A stretch of 64,000 nucleotides of DNA from Rhizobium laguerreae (GTDB lineage: Bacteria; Pseudomonadota; Alphaproteobacteria; Rhizobiales; Rhizobiaceae). The stretch spans positions 124,001-188,000 of the forward strand of contig NZ_MRDM01000009.1 in NCBI RefSeq assembly GCF_002008165.1, written 5' to 3'. Position numbers and translations under genes: made by a program. The notes beneath the pieces were generated by a model. The model had not been told where the DNA came from and made no database searches. It worked only from the letters and a program-made list of their open reading frames with translations. Shown here one piece after another: positions 60,451 to 64,000 of this stretch (positions within the stretch are counted from its first letter, which is position 1; each line of letters starts with the position of its first letter).

Positions 60451-62157
60451 TCAGATGGCCAGGGCTGCCTGCACCGCCGCCCGCGCATTTGGCAGTCCCG
60501 ATCCAAAGAAATAGGCCATCTCGACGGCGTCCTCGCTTTCGGCGTTCATGCAATCCGCCGTCAATTTCCTCGTTCCGGGCGCGACAATGGCGTCCAGGCG
60601 CGATGCGGTCTTCAGAATTGATTTCACTTGAGGCCCCGAGAGGCGGTCGCCGGGATTGTGGCGGCTTTTGTAGGCCCGCTGTATAAGGGCACATAGCCCG
60701 CCCACCTGCGCCGACGCGCCTGATGTGCCCCCGAATGTGGTATAGTATCCGCCCCCGATGCCGAGATTGGTTCCGAACGGCACGATGGCCGACCACGGAT
60801 CGGAGCCACGATCATAGCCGAAAATCCCCGATAGGTCCGTCGTCAGCAGCGAGAAGTGCGAATAGTAGTATTCCCGCGTTCGAAAGGCGCTGTAGTCGTG
60901 CTGCGCGGCAAATGGAGAAAGCCGGTCGAGGCGCAACTGATGCCTGTTGAACACCTCCCCGTCGTCGGAGGGGGAGACAACCGTCAACCCTTCGCCGTAA
61001 TTGCTGTAGCCCGAACGGAAACCTTCGACGGTAACGGCTCCAACGGCTATGATGCCGTTGTCGTCGGCGGCAAGACTTGCCGGATAGATCAGCTGGCTCT
61101 CGCCACTGTTTCCTGCGGCGCAGACAATCGGGATGTGCCGGCTGATGGCGAGGATGAGTTGTTTAAGGACGTGCCATGGGCGATCCGGATTGGAGCCTTT
61201 CTGCGCGGCCTTCGGCTCCAGTTCAGGCCCACCTTGATCAGCAAGAGCAATGCGCGTGAACAGGTTGGCGGCATCCTGGTTTTTCCATAATTCCAGGTCG
61301 GCCTTCAGCTCGTTCTTCGGTTCAACGATGCTGCGTTTCGGGTCAGGCAGACCGCGCGGCAAGACGATCACGTCTGCTTTCTGAAGGTAGGCATAGAGGA
61401 AGGCCGCAATGAATTGCCTGACATCGTCTTCGAACGATGTTCTGATCGAGATGAGCCTTGAGAAAGGATCAACGCCGAAATAGGGGATGACATTGCGATT
61501 GCCGCTCGTACGCAGCTCGTCGTCATTCCCGTAGAAGGCTCCTTCCGGCGGAAGGCTTGACGTGCCTTCTTCCGCAACAACGGCGGGTTCGCCGACGATC
61601 AGCCCAGCGCAGCAGGTACCATGCGACGCAAACAGCGATTCCGGATTGTAGAGCCGCCGCATAACACCCTCCGACGCGGCGTATTCGGCAACCAGATCAC
61701 CGAGATAGTCTCGGTCGTCGTTCGAAAGGCCCATATTGCCGAGCGGAGCGATGTCGAGCCCGGCAAAGAAGGCATGTCTTTCCTCGCGGTCCAAGGACGT
61801 GGTCGTATCGAGAATTTCGAGCACGCGGGCGCCGTAACGATGGGTTGTCAAATCGATTGACGCTTCCCGGTCAAGCCGGGTTGCCAGATTGGGATGATCG
61901 GGAGATACGCCGACATCGATCAGCGCGACCCGTGCTGGTCGCAGCGGGCCGGCGGAAGCGCTGGCGGAAGCTATGGTATCCCAGACCGTGCCGGTGATGA
62001 GTGGATCGGGGAGTGCGCGTGTGGCGCTCGCATCGAGCGCTGGAGGCGCCGGCGGAGCCGATCCGTATTCCGCGTCGACTACGCCAAGAGCAGTCAGGTG
62101 CCAGAGATAGTAGTAGTTGATCGGCGCGGGCTCAGGCATTTTTATTTGATCCGTCAT
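60451..62157 (-). CDS. Subtilisin-like S8 family serine peptidase
   Basis: A 568-residue S8 protease with an intact triad: Asp81 in ALIDVGVSPDHPN, His179 in ASHGTCCAG and Ser479 in GGTSGASAQVGG, with the oxyanion Asn350 in CAAGNSGES. The usual GTSxAxP motif lacks the Pro. There is no signal peptide (it starts MTDQIKMPEPAP), so it likely acts in the cytoplasm, as leader peptidases of modified peptides do. Inserts between Asp and His make it longer than classical subtilisins. It lies 33 bp after the PAP2/haloperoxidase-like gene and ends before a strong terminator. Confidence 0.88.
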   Translation of the reverse strand: MTDQIKMPEPAPINYYYLWHLTALGVVDAEYGSAPPAPPALDASATRALPDPLITGTVWDTIASASASAGPLRPARVALIDVGVSPDHPNLATRLDREASIDLTTHRYGARVLEILDTTTSLDREERHAFFAGLDIAPLGNMGLSNDDRDYLGDLVAEYAASEGVMRRLYNPESLFASHGTCCAGLIVGEPAVVAEEGTSSLPPEGAFYGNDDELRTSGNRNVIPYFGVDPFSRLISIRTSFEDDVRQFIAAFLYAYLQKADVIVLPRGLPDPKRSIVEPKNELKADLELWKNQDAANLFTRIALADQGGPELEPKAAQKGSNPDRPWHVLKQLILAISRHIPIVCAAGNSGESQLIYPASLAADDNGIIAVGAVTVEGFRSGYSNYGEGLTVVSPSDDGEVFNRHQLRLDRLSPFAAQHDYSAFRTREYYYSHFSLLTTDLSGIFGYDRGSDPWSAIVPFGTNLGIGGGYYTTFGGTSGASAQVGGLCALIQRAYKSRHNPGDRLSGPQVKSILKTASRLDAIVAPGTRKLTADCMNAESEDAVEMAYFFGSGLPNARAAVQAALAI

Positions 62158-62190
62158 GGTTGTAACCCTGTTGAGCAGCAGCTGGAGAAT

Positions 62191-63219
62191 TCAGGCCCAT
62201 TCGTCGTGTACGGCCTGGAACAGAGGACCGAACGCGTCGTGGAGGTAGGGAGCGAAGCGTCGGGCAAGATCTCGCCCTGCCTGTGTGTCGCTCGGATAGT
62301 GCAGGCCGGCCCATTCGCGATTTTCGGCGACGTTCTGGGCGATGCGGGCAAGCTCGTCGGTGGCCGGATGTTCCGGCAGGATCGTCGCAAACGCCAAGGC
62401 GATCGAAAAGCACTGGAACGAATGGTTGCTGGGATAAGATTCGTGGACCGGCGCGGCGAGCAACGGCCGCAGCATGGGCTCAAACTGGTTTGGCCGCAGC
62501 CGATTGAACTGGCTCTTGTAGATCAGTCCGACATATTCGCAGGCCGTCAGGATCGCCTGGAAAAGCCCTTCCGTTTGCTCGAAACCGCCGAGATCCTCGA
62601 TATGCAATGCGCGGGTAAATTCCCCCACGGAGATCGTCGACTCGATTTGGATGTCGGGCAGCCGCCGCACACGTTCGCGGTCGCGGCGTTGCATAGAGAG
62701 CAGCACCGTCGTTTCGAGGCGGGTATAATCGGGGCCGGGCGGCGGAAGTATATCCAGCATTTCCCAGGTGAAGCGCCGCGCCGCGGTATAGGCGTTGCGT
62801 GACGGCTGCTGGTGCAGCCTGCGTAGCTCGAAGGAGGGGATAAGCTGCGATACGCCGAGGCTACCGCCATCCATCGTCGACTTGTTCTTATTCTTATTCT
62901 TATTTTTGTTCTTGTTTTTGTTCAGCGACGCCTTGTTGAGCACCGACTTGTTCGCCACGCTCTTGTTGAGGACCGAGGCTACGGCCATCGTCGCCATCAT
63001 GGGCCTGGCTAGAGGCGATGCATCTTCACCCGTGCCGGGGAAAAGCGCAGGTTCGGAGGCTGCATCAGGTGCAGCCGGCGACGCACCGGCGAGAGGATCA
63101 GCACCGGCATCGTCCCTCGGTTCGCATGGAAGGACCGTATCCGGCTCAATCCTGAATTTATAACTGTTTAGAAATAGAACTAATTTTGATTGCGATTCGT
63201 GGGCAGTGTCCGCTTCCAT
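62191..63219 (-). CDS. PAP2/vanadium haloperoxidase-like protein with Asn-Lys repeat
   Basis: A 342-residue protein. The C-terminal half has all three motifs of the PAP2/vanadium haloperoxidase superfamily: K-x6-RP (KSQFNRLRP, Lys235), SYPSNHSF (His266, variant of PSGH) and NREWAGLHYPSD (Arg301, His307, Asp311). The N-terminal ~100 residues are low in order and include seven Asn-Lys units at 62881-62922. There is no signal peptide or clear membrane helix, which favours the soluble haloperoxidase type over lipid phosphatases. AAGGAGG precedes the ATG. It lies between the TPR gene and the subtilase gene in one operon. Confidence 0.8.
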   Translation of the reverse strand: MEADTAHESQSKLVLFLNSYKFRIEPDTVLPCEPRDDAGADPLAGASPAAPDAASEPALFPGTGEDASPLARPMMATMAVASVLNKSVANKSVLNKASLNKNKNKNKNKNKNKSTMDGGSLGVSQLIPSFELRRLHQQPSRNAYTAARRFTWEMLDILPPPGPDYTRLETTVLLSMQRRDRERVRRLPDIQIESTISVGEFTRALHIEDLGGFEQTEGLFQAILTACEYVGLIYKSQFNRLRPNQFEPMLRPLLAAPVHESYPSNHSFQCFSIALAFATILPEHPATDELARIAQNVAENREWAGLHYPSDTQAGRDLARRFAPYLHDAFGPLFQAVHDEWA

Positions 63220-63259
63220 TGCAGCCTCCTTGCGCGATGATGTGAAGAATTGTCCGGGT

Positions 63260-64000
63260 TCAGCGCAGCTTGGCGCCGGCCTTGAGCAGACCGTCGACTA
63301 AGATCTGGCCGCCGCCTGTGTCGAGCAGCGGATAACCGCTGCCGCGGAAGGCGTTGATGGAGAAGTCGCCCTCGACTGCTTCAAGACGCTGGAGGTAGTG
63401 CCGCGCGCCGACGAGATCGTTGGAATGGGCATGACTGGAGACAAGATAGCGCAGCAGACTGTTGAAGTTCGGCCGTGTCCGCAGGGCTTCTTCGCCTGCC
63501 GCTATGGCTGTGGCATGATCGCCTGCAAGCGCTGCGGCAATGCATTTGGTCGTATCGAAGTAATATTTATGCGGGCTGTAGACGCCGAGCTCTTGTACCC
63601 AACGCGCCATGGCCACCGCCTTGTCGGGCTGGCCGGCATAGCAGTGCAGCATCGCGTAGAGGTCCCAACTGAGTGGCAGGGCCGGGTTCAGGCGGATCGA
63701 TTTTTCGAACAGGTTGGCCGCGTAGTCGTATTCGCCGAACAGGAACGAATGGACGTGGCCGACGAGCGCGAGCGACACGGAATTCTGCGGATCGAGTTCC
63801 AGCGCCTTGCGTGCATAGGCCTGGGCTTCCTCGATCAGATGCGCGTCCAGTGCGTTGAAACGTTGACCGACCTGGAAAGTCCGAATGAATGACAGCCAGG
63901 CGAAAGTCGATGATCGCGGCTGATACTGGATCTGTTCTTCCAGCCGCCGTTCCGCGTTATCGAGGTCGTCGCGCGACAGCCGAAAGATCGCATTGACGGC
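63260..64000 (-). CDS. TPR-repeat protein, 5' part beyond the window
   Basis: The minus-strand frame is open from the stop at 63260 to the window edge, so at least 246 residues are present and the N-terminus is missing. The visible part is made of tetratricopeptide-type repeats, for example EAQAYARKALELDPQNSVSL followed by YDYAANLFEKSIRLNPALPL, and a later LRTRPNFNSLLRYLV. In rhizobia such repeats often form the C-terminal half of winged-helix or adenylate-cyclase-type regulators; whether that is so here cannot be seen. It lies 40 bp upstream of the PAP2/haloperoxidase-like gene on the same strand and probably starts the operon. Confidence 0.8.
   Translation of the reverse strand, partial: AVNAIFRLSRDDLDNAERRLEEQIQYQPRSSTFAWLSFIRTFQVGQRFNALDAHLIEEAQAYARKALELDPQNSVSLALVGHVHSFLFGEYDYAANLFEKSIRLNPALPLSWDLYAMLHCYAGQPDKAVAMARWVQELGVYSPHKYYFDTTKCIAAALAGDHATAIAAGEEALRTRPNFNSLLRYLVSSHAHSNDLVGARHYLQRLEAVEGDFSINAFRGSGYPLLDTGGGQILVDGLLKAGAKLR

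Noticed and set aside
62881..62922. Repeat array that might be a CRISPR or phase-variable tract
   Set aside because: The units are six bases, in frame, and vary at synonymous positions; there are no spacers and it is part of a coding gene.

Overview
The window looks like a GC-rich alphaproteobacterial genome, most likely Rhizobiaceae (Rhizobium/Agrobacterium/Ensifer/Shinella type). The reasons are the Lrp-type regulator divergent from a PutA that lacks a DNA-binding domain, the very high density of ABC sugar and peptide importers each with a private regulator, a DUF982 protein, and the general protein style. Genus-level placement is inference. No rRNA, tRNA, CRISPR array, transposase or phage gene was seen. 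The content is that of an accessory catabolic region, such as a chromid, megaplasmid or chromosomal catabolic island.

Layout. 1-4.5 kb: an MFS exporter with a divergent LysR regulator, then an SDR plus DoxX-like pair with a divergent HxlR regulator and a perfect inverted repeat between them. 4.0-8.6 kb: putR, a small conserved-looking ORF and putA (proline to glutamate). 8.7-15.8 kb: a LacI-controlled operon of binding protein, two permeases, a cytoplasmic GH32 beta-fructosidase and an ATPase, that is, uptake and hydrolysis of sucrose or another beta-fructoside. 15.9-26.7 kb: an acid-sugar or polyol module made of two TIM-barrel epimerases, an enolase-superfamily dehydratase or cycloisomerase, an FCD/GntR regulator, a 2-hydroxyacid dehydrogenase and a convergent ABC importer with two different ATPases and a 67-residue membrane protein. 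Four matching ATCTGGT-N3-rCCA sites tie these parts into one probable regulon.

27.1-32.2 kb: a TetR regulator and a divergent operon holding the two halves of the plant Tm-1 protein as separate genes, then a cupin and an M24 peptidase, with a convergent DJ-1/PfpI protein. 32.3-37.7 kb: a second FCD/GntR regulator divergent from an Ldh_2 dehydrogenase, iron alcohol dehydrogenase, aldehyde dehydrogenase and alpha/beta hydrolase operon. 37.8-48.5 kb: a FAD amine or amino-acid oxidase with an Lrp regulator, a Dpp-type peptide/opine importer, a HAD hydrolase, a class III aminotransferase and a GNAT enzyme. 48.6-55.0 kb: a complete otn/ltn set for L-threonate or D-erythronate catabolism to dihydroxyacetone phosphate, controlled by a LacI protein with three tandem palindromic operators. 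55.1-57.1 kb: a second HAD plus FAD-oxidase pair.

57.2-64.0 kb holds the most unusual material. A DUF982 protein is followed by a tightly packed group: a 73-residue peptide, an E1/ThiF-like adenylyltransferase and an HExxH-type peptide-hydroxylase relative whose motif is changed to HQAGH. Upstream on the same strand are a subtilisin-like protease, a PAP2/vanadium-haloperoxidase-like enzyme with an Asn-Lys repeat, and a TPR protein that runs off the window. Together these resemble an undescribed peptide-modification (RiPP-like) locus. That reading is inference from gene content and spacing.
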